From assembly GCF_001500065.1 (NCBI RefSeq), contig NZ_LQIN01000004.1, positions 97,478-161,477 on the forward strand: a DNA stretch of 64,000 nt, given 5' to 3'. The position numbers were made by a program, and so were the translations under genes. The DNA comes from Mycobacterium sp. IS-3022 (lineage in GTDB: Bacteria; Actinomycetota; Actinomycetes; Mycobacteriales; Mycobacteriaceae). Under the pieces are notes generated by a model. That model did not search any database and had not been told where the DNA came from. It was given only the letters and a program-made list of their open reading frames with translations. Position 1 is the first letter of the stretch, and every line of letters starts with the position of its first letter. Positions 32,139 to 41,230 of the stretch are shown here, piece after piece.

Positions 32139-35100
32139 TCAGCCCTCGAGATCGCCTTCGGCCTCCAGCAGCACTTGGCGCAATCCGTCGAGGGTGGCCT
32201 TCTCCGGAGCGGCCCACATGCCGCGATCGGCGGCCTCCAACAGTCGTTCGGCCATGCCGTGCAGGGCCCACGGGTTGGATTCCGCCATGAACTTGCGGTT
32301 TTCGTCGTCGAGAACGTATTCCGCCGACAGCCGCTCGTACATCCAGTCGGCCATCACGCCGGCGGTGGCGTCGTAGCCGAACAGGTAGTCGACGGTGGCG
32401 GCCATCTCGAATGCGCCCTTGTAGCCGTGCCTTCGCATGGCGTTGATCCAGCGCGGGTTCACCACGCGGGCGCGGAACACCCGGGTGGTCTCCTCCGAAA
32501 GAGTGCGGGTCCGCACGACGTCCGGACGGGTGTTGTCACCGATGTAGGCCGCGGGCGACTTCCCGGTCAGCGCCCGCACGGTGGCGACCATGCCGCCGTG
32601 GTACTGGAAGTAGTCGTCGGAGTCGGCGATGTCGTGCTCACGGGTGTCGGTGTTCTTCGCGGCGACCGCGATGCGGCGGTACTGCCTGTTCATGTCGTCC
32701 GTGGCAGCGGCGCCGTCGAGGCCGCGGCCGTAGGCGAAGCCACCCCACGCGGTGTACACCTCGGCGAGGTCTTGGTCGTCGCGCCAGTTGCGGCTGTCGA
32801 TCAGTTGCAGCAGGCCTGCGCCGTAGGTGCCCGGCTTCGAACCGAAGATCCTTGTGGTGGAGCGGCGTTGGTCACCATGCTCGGCGAGGTCGGCCTGGGC
32901 GTGCGCGCGGACGAAGTTGTCCGCGTCGGGTTCGTCGAGGTTCGCGACGAGCGATACGGCGTCGTCGAGCATCGTGACGACGTGCGGGAACGCGTCGCGG
33001 AAGAACCCCGAAATGCGCACCGTGACGTCGATGCGCGGCCGACCGAGGTCGGCGAGCGCAATCGGTTCGAGATCGACCACCCGCCGCGAGGCCTCGTCCC
33101 AGATCGGTCGCACACCCAGCAACGCAAGAACTTCGGCGATGTCGTCACCGGCGGTTCGCATCGCCGACGTGCCCCACACCGACAGGCCGACCGACCGTGG
33201 CCAGTCACCGTAGTCGTTGCGGTAGCGCTCCAGCAGCGAATCAGCCATCGCCACACCGGTTTCCCACGCCAGCCGGGACGGCACCGCTTTGGGGTCGACC
33301 GAGTAGAAGTTGCGACCGGTGGGCAGCACGTTGACCAAACCGCGCAGCGGTGAACCCGACGGACCCGACGCGATGAATCGCCCGTCGAGCGCCCGCAGGA
33401 TGTGCACGATCTCCTCGGCCGTGCCCGCCAGCCTGGGCACCACCTCGGTCGCCGCGAACCGCAGCACGGCACCGACGTCGGCGTCGTCGGTCAACGTGTC
33501 GATCACGTCAGTGTTCCATCCCGAATCCTGCAGCGCTGCAACGAGTTCACGGGCATGGGCCTCGGCGGCGTCGACGGCGGTGCGCTCGTCGTTGCCGTCC
33601 TCTGCCAGGCCGAGCGCCTGCCGCAGTCCGGGCACCGTCTGCTCGCCGCCGAACAACTGCCGGGCCCGCAGGATGGCCAGCACGAGATCGAGTTCGTCCT
33701 CGCCGCCGGGCGTCTGGCCGAGGATGTGCAGACCGTCGCGGATCTGGACGTCCTTGATCTCGCACAGCCAGCCGTCGACGTGCAGCAGCATGTCGTCGAA
33801 CGAATCCTCTTCCGGCCGCTCCTGCAATCCGAGGTCGTGGTCCATCTTCGCTGCGCGCATCAGCGTCCAGATCTGCTGGCGGATCGCGGGCAGCTTGCCG
33901 GGATCGAGCGCCGACACATTGGCATGCTCGTCGAGCAGTTGTTCCAAACGCGCGATGTCGCCGTAGGTTTCGGCGCGAGCCATCGGCGGGATCAGATGGT
34001 CCACGAGGGTGGCGTGCGCGCGGCGCTTGGCCTGCGTGCCCTCCCCCGGATCGTTGACCAGGAACGGGTAGATCAACGGCAGGTTGCCCAGCGCGGCGTC
34101 GGAACCGCACGCGGCCGACATGCCAAGCGTCTTGCCCGGCAACCACTCCAGGTTGCCGTGCTTGCCCAGGTGGATGACCGCATCAGCGCCGAACTCGGTG
34201 TCGATCCAGTGGTACGCCGCCAGGTAGTGGTGGCTGGGCGGCAGGTCCGGGTCGTGGTAGATGGCGACCGGGTTCTCGCCGAACCCGCGCGGCGGCTGGA
34301 CCATCAGCACGACGTTGCCCGCCTGCAGCGCGGCGATCACGATCTCGCCGGCCGGGTCGGCGCTGCGGTCGACGAACAACTCCCCCGGCGGCGGGCCCCA
34401 GTGCTCGACGATCGCGTCGGCCAGCTGGGCGGGCAGTGTGGCGAACCAATCGCGATAGTCCTTGGCGGACATCCGGATCGGGTTGCCCGCGAGCTGACCT
34501 TCGGAGAGCCAGTCGGGGTCCTGGCCGCCGCGTTCGATCAGCGCGTGGATGAGCGCATCCCCGTCGCCGGAGGCGATGATCGTACCGAGGTCGCCGGCCC
34601 CGTCGGCGTCGTCGATGCGGTAACCGTGCTCGCGCATCGCGCGCAGCAGGCTCACCGCACTGGCCGGTGTGTCGAGTCCGACGGCGTTGCCGATTCGGGC
34701 GTGCTTGGTCGGGTAGGCCGAGAACACCACCGCGATCCGCTTGTCGGCGGCCGGGATCGCCCGCAGCCGCGCATGCCGCACGGCGAGCCCGGCGACGCGG
34801 GCGCAGCGCTCTGGATCGGGCACGTAGGAGATCAGGCCCTCGTCGTCGATCACCTTGAACGAGAACGGCACGGTGATGATTCGGCCGTCGAATTCCGGCA
34901 CCGCCACCTGGGACGCGACATCGAGCGGCGAGAGCCCGTCGTCGTTGTCCGCCCACTGCGCCCGCGAGCTCGTCAGGCACAAGCCCTGCAGGATCGGGAC
35001 GTCGAGGGCCGCCAGATGGGCGACGTCCCAGCTGTCGTCGCTGCCCCCGGCCGATACGGATGCCGGGGTCGCGCCGCCCGCGGCGAGCACGGTTGTGATC

Positions 35101-35744
35101 AGCGCGTCGGCGGTGCCCAGCAGTTCGAGCAGTTCCGCGTCGGCGGTGCGTAGCGATGCGCAGAAAACGGGCAGGGCGCGCCCCCCGGCCTCTTCGATCG
35201 CCTGGCACAGCGCATCGACGTAAGCGGTGTTGCCCGCGAGGTGCTGGGCGCGGTAGTACAGCACCGCCACCGTGGGACCGTCGTCGGAGCCGCCGTCGCG
35301 GTGCGTCACGCCCCAGTTCGGGATGCTCTCCGGCGGGTGGAAGCCGAAGCCGGTCATCAGCAGCGTGTCGGCCAGGAACGCGTGCAGATGGCGCAGGTTG
35401 GACACACCGCCCTGGGCCAGGTAGACGTGCGACTGCAGCGCAACGCCCGCGGGCGTCGTCGAGTGGCCCATCAGTTCGGCGTCGGGCGCCTGTTCACCGC
35501 TGACCACGACGGTCGGCACCCCGCTGGCCACCACCGTGTCGATGCCGTCCTGCCATGCGCGGTATCCGCCGAGGATTCGAACCACCGCGACGTCGGCGTC
35601 GCGAAGCAGGTCCTCGAGGTCGCCGTCGACGAGCCGGGACGGGTTGGCCCATCGATACCGCGCACCGCTGGAACGCGCGGTGATCAGGTCGGTGTCAGAG
35701 GTGGACAGGAGGAGGACGGTGGGGTTACGAAAGGGCTGAGCCAC
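32139..35744 (-). CDS. cobN: Cobaltochelatase subunit CobN
   Basis: 1201 residues, the full size of mycobacterial CobN. It is the large ATP-dependent cobaltochelatase subunit that, with CobS and CobT-type subunits, inserts cobalt into hydrogenobyrinic acid a,c-diamide (aerobic B12 pathway). Recognised by MVQPPRGFGENP, HLGKHGNLEWLPGK and GDNTRPDVVRTRTLSEET-type stretches. GTG 35744 is the start. A 33-residue membrane protein gene lies 34 bases upstream with a strong palindrome beyond it, so the two are probably transcribed together. Confidence 0.97.
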   Translation of the reverse strand: MAQPFRNPTVLLLSTSDTDLITARSSGARYRWANPSRLVDGDLEDLLRDADVAVVRILGGYRAWQDGIDTVVASGVPTVVVSGEQAPDAELMGHSTTPAGVALQSHVYLAQGGVSNLRHLHAFLADTLLMTGFGFHPPESIPNWGVTHRDGGSDDGPTVAVLYYRAQHLAGNTAYVDALCQAIEEAGGRALPVFCASLRTADAELLELLGTADALITTVLAAGGATPASVSAGGSDDSWDVAHLAALDVPILQGLCLTSSRAQWADNDDGLSPLDVASQVAVPEFDGRIITVPFSFKVIDDEGLISYVPDPERCARVAGLAVRHARLRAIPAADKRIAVVFSAYPTKHARIGNAVGLDTPASAVSLLRAMREHGYRIDDADGAGDLGTIIASGDGDALIHALIERGGQDPDWLSEGQLAGNPIRMSAKDYRDWFATLPAQLADAIVEHWGPPPGELFVDRSADPAGEIVIAALQAGNVVLMVQPPRGFGENPVAIYHDPDLPPSHHYLAAYHWIDTEFGADAVIHLGKHGNLEWLPGKTLGMSAACGSDAALGNLPLIYPFLVNDPGEGTQAKRRAHATLVDHLIPPMARAETYGDIARLEQLLDEHANVSALDPGKLPAIRQQIWTLMRAAKMDHDLGLQERPEEDSFDDMLLHVDGWLCEIKDVQIRDGLHILGQTPGGEDELDLVLAILRARQLFGGEQTVPGLRQALGLAEDGNDERTAVDAAEAHARELVAALQDSGWNTDVIDTLTDDADVGAVLRFAATEVVPRLAGTAEEIVHILRALDGRFIASGPSGSPLRGLVNVLPTGRNFYSVDPKAVPSRLAWETGVAMADSLLERYRNDYGDWPRSVGLSVWGTSAMRTAGDDIAEVLALLGVRPIWDEASRRVVDLEPIALADLGRPRIDVTVRISGFFRDAFPHVVTMLDDAVSLVANLDEPDADNFVRAHAQADLAEHGDQRRSTTRIFGSKPGTYGAGLLQLIDSRNWRDDQDLAEVYTAWGGFAYGRGLDGAAATDDMNRQYRRIAVAAKNTDTREHDIADSDDYFQYHGGMVATVRALTGKSPAAYIGDNTRPDVVRTRTLSEETTRVFRARVVNPRWINAMRRHGYKGAFEMAATVDYLFGYDATAGVMADWMYERLSAEYVLDDENRKFMAESNPWALHGMAERLLEAADRGMWAAPEKATLDGLRQVLLEAEGDLEG

Positions 35745-35778
35745 CCACCATTACTACCCCACGCCCGTCACCGATGGG

Positions 35779-35880
35779 TCAGCGCCGATTCCAGCGGCCG
35801 TAGGTGCTCTGCGGATAAGGCAACCCGAGCGCGGCGACGAGCACAACCAGAAGCGCGCCGAAAACGATGAGTTCGAACAT
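35779..35880 (-). CDS. 33-residue single-helix membrane protein upstream of cobN
   Basis: 33 residues: a hydrophobic helix from about 4 to 20 (LIVFGALLVVLVAALGL) and a short basic tail ending NRR. No family recognised. Translation is supported by AAGGA about 6-8 nt before the ATG at 35880. It lies 34 bases before cobN and 21 bases after a 22-base palindrome, so it may be a leader, a small regulator or a membrane anchor related to cobalt or B12 genes. Short genes of this size are easily missed or spurious. Confidence 0.55.
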   Translation of the reverse strand: MFELIVFGALLVVLVAALGLPYPQSTYGRWNRR

Positions 35881-35901
35881 CGTCGTTCCTTCCAGACATC
35901 G

Positions 35902-35923
35902 TTACTGCACACACGTGCAGTAA
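35902..35923. promoter_or_regulatory. Perfect 9-4-9 inverted repeat upstream of small ORF and cobN
   Basis: Arms TTACTGCAC and GTGCAGTAA around ACAC, 22 bases in all, with no mismatch. This is the size and symmetry of a TetR-type operator. No regulator gene lies beside it, so its factor must be encoded elsewhere. Confidence 0.7.
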
Positions 35924-36009
35924 TTCGGAACTTACGACGTCAACGCGTATTTGTGATCGTTGTGTGTGGCACGGATCACTCCATCCACGGATGTGACGGC
36001 CGTCACTTC

Positions 36010-37467
36010 TCAGCCGGTGCGGACCTCGAAGTCCGCGACGTCGGGCGCCCGCAGCAGTTCGCGGTGGCGCTCGGGCCGCCAGGGAAACAGCTCGGGCAGG
36101 CCGTCCTTGCCGAGATACCAGCTGTTGCATCCGGTTACCCAAACCGTCTGTGGCATAGCGGCTTTCATGTCTTCGTTGTACTCCTTGGTGGCCACCTCGG
36201 TGGGTGCGACGGCCGAAACTTCACCGGCTCGGATCTGGTCGATCCACCGCACGACGTAGTCGGCCTGGTGCTCAGCGATGATCACCAGCGACTGGTTGCC
36301 GATCGGCGAATGCGGGCCGATCAGCATGAACATGTTGGGAAATCCGGGGACGGCCACCGATCGGTAAGCGTGCGGGCCGTCGACCCAGGCTTCGTCGAGC
36401 GTGAGCGACTGAGCCCCGACGATGGTCATCGGCCGGACGTAGGCGCGCGCGTCGAAGCCCGTCGCCATCACGAGTACGTCGAGTTCGTGTAGCTTGCCGT
36501 CGGCGGTGACCACCCCTCGTGGCTCGACACGCTGAATTGCCTCGGTGACGAGCCGGACGCCGGGCTTCTGAAACGCCTGGTAGTAGTGGCCCGCGAACAC
36601 CTGTCGCTTGCACATTGGGTGATAGGCCGGAGTGAGCCTGGCCCGCAGTTCTGGATCGCGCACAGAAAGGCGCAGGTTCAGCCGGCACAACGCCACCATC
36701 ACCCGCCGCTGCCAGCCCGGTTCGACGACTGCGCGTGCAGGGAAGCGCTCGAAAGCGTTCTGCCAGAACCGGTATCCGACCATGCACAGTTTCGGCCACC
36801 GGCGCAGTACCTTTCTGGTCAGCTCCGAGTAGCGCAAGTTGGGTACGGGGAACACCCATTGCGGCGTGCGCTGGAAGACGCTGAGTTCTCGGACCTTCCC
36901 ACCGAGTTCGGCGGTGATCTGAACACCGGTCGAGCCAGTGCCGATCAGACCTATTCGCTTGTCCTCCAAGCGCACCGAGTGGTCCCACCGCGCAGAGTGA
37001 AAGTAGGCGCCGCCGAACGTCTCCAGGCCGGGTATGTCGGGGGTCTTGGGCACGCGCAGCACACCGGTCGCGGTGACGAGAACGTCGAACTCCTCGTCGC
37101 CGTCGGCAGCGCTGACCACCCACCGCCCGCGCTCGTAACGTGCCGACTCGACGGTCGTGCCGAATCTGATGTGTGGGCGGATGCCCCGTTCGACGGCGAC
37201 CTGGCTGAAGTACGAATGTATCTCGGCACCTGGAGAATACAGATGCGACCAGTTCGGGTTGGGCCTGAAGGAATACGAATAGAAGCGCGATGGCACATCG
37301 CACGTGAGCCCCGGATAGGTGTTGTCACGCCATGTTCCGCCGACGTCGTCAGCCGCCTCGTAGATGACATAGTCGTCGATGCCCGCCTCTTGCAGCTTGA
37401 CCGCCATGCAAATGCCCGACATGCCGGCACCGACGATCGCGACCTTCACCGTGCGCTTCTCTGCCAT
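36010..37467 (-). CDS. Flavin-containing monooxygenase, Baeyer-Villiger type
   Basis: 485 residues. FAD loop GAGMSG (13-18), NADPH loop GTGSTG (176-181), and the Baeyer-Villiger fingerprint FGGAYFHSARWD (151-162) between them. It inserts oxygen next to a ketone or N/S-oxygenates a substrate; EthA-like and steroid BVMOs share this layout. AGGAGG lies just before the ATG. It follows the betaine-binding protein gene by 62 bases on the same strand. Substrate unknown. Confidence 0.92.
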   Translation of the reverse strand: MAEKRTVKVAIVGAGMSGICMAVKLQEAGIDDYVIYEAADDVGGTWRDNTYPGLTCDVPSRFYSYSFRPNPNWSHLYSPGAEIHSYFSQVAVERGIRPHIRFGTTVESARYERGRWVVSAADGDEEFDVLVTATGVLRVPKTPDIPGLETFGGAYFHSARWDHSVRLEDKRIGLIGTGSTGVQITAELGGKVRELSVFQRTPQWVFPVPNLRYSELTRKVLRRWPKLCMVGYRFWQNAFERFPARAVVEPGWQRRVMVALCRLNLRLSVRDPELRARLTPAYHPMCKRQVFAGHYYQAFQKPGVRLVTEAIQRVEPRGVVTADGKLHELDVLVMATGFDARAYVRPMTIVGAQSLTLDEAWVDGPHAYRSVAVPGFPNMFMLIGPHSPIGNQSLVIIAEHQADYVVRWIDQIRAGEVSAVAPTEVATKEYNEDMKAAMPQTVWVTGCNSWYLGKDGLPELFPWRPERHRELLRAPDVADFEVRTG

Positions 37468-37529
37468 GAGGCCTCCTTCGGCGAGAGAAAGCGTACGCCG
37501 GAATCGCGCAGTTATTGACGCGATCGCCG

Positions 37530-38501
37530 CTATTGCGCGGTCACGAAGCCCTGCGCCACCATCCAGTCGCGCGCCACCACGCTCGGGTCGCGGCCCTCGA
37601 CGTCGACCTGCTTGTTCATCTCGATGATCGCGTCGTTGGTCAACGCCGCCGTGACCGGCGCCGTCACCTCGGCGATCTGCGGATGTGCTTCGTAGAAGGC
37701 ACGTTTCATCGTCACCGACGGGTTGTAGTGGGCGAAGAACTGCTTGTCGTCGGTCAGCACGACGAGATCGAGCGCCGCGATGCGGCCGTCGGTGGTGAAC
37801 ACCTCACCGAAGTCGCACTGCGTCGCGTCCGCTGTGGCCTGATAGATGATGCCGACCTGCAGCACCGGCGTCTGCGCACGCGCGGGATCGAACCCGTACG
37901 CCGCCGCCATCCCCGGGTAACCATCCTGGCGGGCGCGGAATTCGGTGTCGACGCAGGTGCGGGCCGCGGACGGGTTTCGCCTGACGAGGTCGGCGTACTG
38001 CGACAGCGTTCGCACCCCGGTGCGCTCGACCACGGCCCGGCTGGCCGCCAGCGCGTACGTGTCGTCCATCGGCCCAGGCTTCAGCCACACCATGTCGTTG
38101 CGGGTCAGGTCCTCCTCGCGGACCGCTTCGAACTGCTTGCGGCTGTCGGGAATCGGCTTCTCATGGCCGAGATAGTTGATCCACGCGTTTCCGGTGAATT
38201 CGTAGGCGACGTCGACCTGACCGGACAACTGTGCTTCGCGGGTGCTGCGTGAGCCGACGATGCCGGTGAGGTCGCGCACGTCGGCGCCGGCCGCCACCAG
38301 CGTGTACTCGAGGATGTATCCGAGGATCACCTGCTCGGTGTATTCCTTGGAACCCACGGTGATTGGCACGCCTTCCAGCGCCGGGTGGGGTTGAATCGAA
38401 CCGGGCCCGACCTTCAGCGGCACGGCGCCACCCGCACCGAGACCGCAACCGGCCAGCAGCAACGCAAAGGCCAGCGCGGCGCCGATCCTGGGGACAATCA
38501 T
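37530..38501 (-). CDS. proX: Glycine betaine/choline-type ABC substrate-binding lipoprotein
   Basis: 323 residues. Lipobox LLAGC (Cys19), then an OpuAC-type domain: ITVGSKEYTEQVILGYILEY region near 47-66, VGSRSTREAQLSGQVDVAYEFTG, and DDKQFFAHYNPSV near the end. It binds a quaternary amine such as glycine betaine, choline or carnitine outside the membrane. It is the last gene of a leftward four-gene transporter operon and overlaps the permease by 4 bases. Resembles mycobacterial ProX. Confidence 0.88.
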   Translation of the reverse strand: MIVPRIGAALAFALLLAGCGLGAGGAVPLKVGPGSIQPHPALEGVPITVGSKEYTEQVILGYILEYTLVAAGADVRDLTGIVGSRSTREAQLSGQVDVAYEFTGNAWINYLGHEKPIPDSRKQFEAVREEDLTRNDMVWLKPGPMDDTYALAASRAVVERTGVRTLSQYADLVRRNPSAARTCVDTEFRARQDGYPGMAAAYGFDPARAQTPVLQVGIIYQATADATQCDFGEVFTTDGRIAALDLVVLTDDKQFFAHYNPSVTMKRAFYEAHPQIAEVTAPVTAALTNDAIIEMNKQVDVEGRDPSVVARDWMVAQGFVTAQ

Positions 38502-39268
38502 CGAAGACCCTTGGGGTTGAGGTAGAACTCGGCCAGCCCGCCGAGCCAGTCGACCAGCAGCGCCAGGCACACTGCCAGCACACTGCCCAGGATCAGGGTC
38601 ACGTTGTCCTGCAGCTTGTATCCCGTGTCGATGAGTATGCCCAGCCCGCCGGCATTGACAAGGAACGACAACGTCGCGGTTCCCACCGCAAGTACCAGCG
38701 AGGTGCGAAGGCCGGCCAGGATGTAGGGAATCGCCAGCGGCAGCTCGACCCGCGTCAACACCGAGCGGCGGGACATGCCCTGCCCCAGTCCGGCGTCGAC
38801 CAGCGACCGGTCCACCTGACTGATGCCGAGAATGGTGCTGGCCAGCACCGGCAGCAGCGAGTACAGCGCGATCGGCAGGACACCGATCCAGAAACCGGTC
38901 CTGCCGGTCCACAGGAACAGCAGCACCAGCAGACCGATCGCCGGCGCGGCCTGCCCGACATTGGCCACGCCCATGAACACCGGCCGCAACAGTCTGGCTC
39001 CCGGACGGGTGACGAGCACACCGAGCGGGACGCCGACGACGAGCACGATCGCGGTGACCGCAATCGTGATCAGGAGGTGCTGCCAGATCAGCGTCGCGAT
39101 GTTGCCTGGGTTGATGTTCTCCTGCTGCGTGGCGGTCAGGTCGCGGTTGAACGCCCAGAACACCACCGCCGCAGCGACAATGAGCACCAGGATGGGTTGG
39201 ATGAGCAGCCGTCTGCGCTCGCCCGGGCCGGCGCGCGCCGACTGCGCAGTGTCCGCGACGGCGGTCAC
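38498..39268 (-). CDS. Betaine-type ABC transporter permease
   Basis: 256 residues, about six membrane segments, with the BPD permease motif GISQVDRSLVDAGLGQGMS and a distinct GGLGILIDTGYKLQD. It corresponds to ProW/ProZ-type permeases of osmoprotectant importers. Four-base overlaps tie it to the ATPase upstream and ProX downstream. Confidence 0.9.
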   Translation of the reverse strand: MTAVADTAQSARAGPGERRRLLIQPILVLIVAAAVVFWAFNRDLTATQQENINPGNIATLIWQHLLITIAVTAIVLVVGVPLGVLVTRPGARLLRPVFMGVANVGQAAPAIGLLVLLFLWTGRTGFWIGVLPIALYSLLPVLASTILGISQVDRSLVDAGLGQGMSRRSVLTRVELPLAIPYILAGLRTSLVLAVGTATLSFLVNAGGLGILIDTGYKLQDNVTLILGSVLAVCLALLVDWLGGLAEFYLNPKGLR

Positions 39269-40452
39269 GGCTGACCGTCCGTGCTCGCCTCCGCCGAGGC
39301 CCGCAGCCAGGTGATCGTGTCGATGAGCGTGTCGAGCGTGACGACACCCTGGTACCGGCTGCCCGCGCCGGTCACCACGGCCGAGGCGTGCTGTTCGGCC
39401 AGGATCGCCTCCAGCGCGTCCTCCAACGTCGACTGCGTGCTCACCACGTCGAGTGATTCGACGGCATCGGCCAGCGAGGCGGCGTGGGCGAGGCTGCTCT
39501 CCCGCACCCAGCTGACCGGGCGGTCACGCTCGTCGAGCACCACGACCCAGTCGAACTCACTGTCGGCCAGGGTGTTTCGCACCGCGTCGATCGAATCCGT
39601 CTGGCGCACCCAAGGATGCGGTCGCAACTCGACGTCCTTGATCCGCATCAGGCCGAGTTGGCGAAGCGATGCGCCAGAACCGACGAATCCGGCGACGGTG
39701 TCGTCGGCGGGACTGGCGAGGATGTTCTGCGGCGTGTCGTACTGCAGCACCTTGGATTGGTTGCCCAGCACAGTGATCCGGTCACCGAGCTTGACCGCCT
39801 CGCCGAAGTCGTGGGTGACGAAGACGATGGTCTTGCCCAGTTCGCCCTGCAGCCGCAGCAGTTCGTCCTGCAACGTGCTGCGCGTGATCGGGTCGACCGC
39901 GCCGAACGGTTCGTCCATCAGCAGCACCGGAGGATCGGCGGCCAGCGCACGCGCGACACCCACGCGCTGCTGCTGTCCGCCGGACAGTTGACGCGGATAT
40001 CTTCCGGCGTACTGCGCGGGTTCCAGACCCACCATGTCGAGCAGTTCGTCGACACGATCGGCGATGCGCTTGCGGTCCCAGCGCAGAAGCCCGGGCACCA
40101 GTCCCACATTCTGTCGGATTGTCATGTGCGGGAACAGGCCCGCCTGCTGGATGGAGTAGCCGATCGAGCGGCGAAGGTCCGTCGGCCGGATCGACAACGC
40201 ATCGTTGTCGCCGATCATGATCTTGCCCGATGTCGGTTCAGACAGCCGGTTGATCATCCGCATCATCGTGGTCTTGCCACAGCCGGACGGCCCGACGAAC
40301 ACCACGATCTCACCGGCGGGGATCTCGAGCGACACGTCGTCCACCGCGGGACGCTCTGCACCGGGATAGACCTTGGTTACGTGGTCGAGCACGATGCGCA
40401 CACCGGTGCTGCCGTGCGATTCGGCGTTCTCGCGTGCGAGTTGCGTTGTCAT
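39265..40452 (-). CDS. proV: Betaine-type ABC transporter ATPase with CBS domains
   Basis: 395 residues. Walker A GPSGCGKT (54-61), LSGGQQQR, Walker B LLMDEPFGAVD. Residues about 265-385 are a CBS pair (DWVVVLDERDRPVSWV, SAVVTGAGSRYQGVV), the ionic-strength or nucleotide sensing module of OpuA/ProV proteins. ATG 40452 overlaps the preceding permease stop by 4 bases. It powers osmoprotectant import and is probably inhibited or released through the CBS region. Confidence 0.92.
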   Translation of the reverse strand: MTTQLARENAESHGSTGVRIVLDHVTKVYPGAERPAVDDVSLEIPAGEIVVFVGPSGCGKTTMMRMINRLSEPTSGKIMIGDNDALSIRPTDLRRSIGYSIQQAGLFPHMTIRQNVGLVPGLLRWDRKRIADRVDELLDMVGLEPAQYAGRYPRQLSGGQQQRVGVARALAADPPVLLMDEPFGAVDPITRSTLQDELLRLQGELGKTIVFVTHDFGEAVKLGDRITVLGNQSKVLQYDTPQNILASPADDTVAGFVGSGASLRQLGLMRIKDVELRPHPWVRQTDSIDAVRNTLADSEFDWVVVLDERDRPVSWVRESSLAHAASLADAVESLDVVSTQSTLEDALEAILAEQHASAVVTGAGSRYQGVVTLDTLIDTITWLRASAEASTDGQP

Positions 40453-41096
40453 CGGATGCCTTTCGAGGTGGTGAGGCGACCGACGAGCACGAGAATCGCG
40501 TCCAGCGCCAGCGCCAGCACGACGATGAGCAGCGTGCCGGTCAACGCCATCGGAACCGCGGTCGGGCTGCCGACCCGGGCCAAGCCCGTGAAGATCAGGT
40601 TGCCCAGGCCGGGCCCCTTGACGTAGGCGGCGATGGCCAGCACGCCCATCGACATCTGCGTGCTGATCCGCATCGCGGACAGGATCGACGGCCACACCAG
40701 CCGCAGTTCGACCCGGGCCAGGGTGTCGAGCCGGCTCATCCCGATCCCCCGCGCCGCGTCGGTGAGCGCGGGATCGACCGCGTTGAGGCCGACGATCGTA
40801 TTGCGCACGATCGGCAGCAGTGAGTACAGCACCAGGGCGGCGATGCTCGGCACCACCCCGAGCCCGAACATCGGGATCAGCAGGCCGAGCAGGGCGAAGG
40901 CCGGCACGGTCAGAATCACGCTGGACGTCGCGGTCGCGAGGTTGGCTGCCAGCGGGTTGCGATAGGTCAGCACACCGACCGCCACCCCGAGGACAGTCGC
41001 AATGAGAACGCTCTGGACGACCGCGCTGAGGTGTTGGTACGAGTCGAACACCAACTGCGCGTAGTGGGCGGTGACGTAGTCCCACAGTGCCTTCAC
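40449..41096 (-). CDS. Betaine-type ABC transporter permease, first gene of operon
   Basis: 215 residues with five to six membrane segments and NAVDPALTDAARGIGMSRLDT, the BPD permease coupling loop. It is the second permease of a heteromeric OpuC/ProWZ-like importer. GTG 41096 is the start. The gap of 134 bases to the divergent TauD-type gene contains a long inverted repeat; the operon is probably osmotically or regulator controlled. Confidence 0.9.
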   Translation of the reverse strand: MKALWDYVTAHYAQLVFDSYQHLSAVVQSVLIATVLGVAVGVLTYRNPLAANLATATSSVILTVPAFALLGLLIPMFGLGVVPSIAALVLYSLLPIVRNTIVGLNAVDPALTDAARGIGMSRLDTLARVELRLVWPSILSAMRISTQMSMGVLAIAAYVKGPGLGNLIFTGLARVGSPTAVPMALTGTLLIVVLALALDAILVLVGRLTTSKGIR

Positions 41097-41118
41097 GGCG
41101 CTGCACTACCCGATCTTG

Positions 41119-41146
41119 ATCGAACCGAAACGGCGCCCGGTTCGAT
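41119..41146. promoter_or_regulatory. Inverted repeat with perfect 9-bp arms, spacing 10
   Basis: Arms ATCGAACCG and CGGTTCGAT around 10 bases, in the divergent gap between the betaine transporter operon and the TauD-type sulfatase. It may be the shared operator of both units. No regulator gene is adjacent. Confidence 0.5.
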
Positions 41147-41230
41147 TCGCGCTGAGCCGAAAGCTTGTCGTCGCAGGTTCAGACGGCGAACGTAGCGACT
41201 TGATTCATGCATCATCTGGAGGTTACCCAC

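Noticed and set aside
33402..35153. 583-residue open frame opposite cobN
   Set aside because: Mirror frame of cobN, which has clear family sequence on the other strand.
35745..36009. Possible cobalamin riboswitch upstream of cobN
   Set aside because: No B12-box-like sequence or matching stem set was found; the only clear structure is the 22-base palindrome.
41207..41230. ATG 41207 as start of the TauD-type gene
   Set aside because: The GGAGG at 41218-41222 lies downstream of it and 8 nt before GTG 41231.
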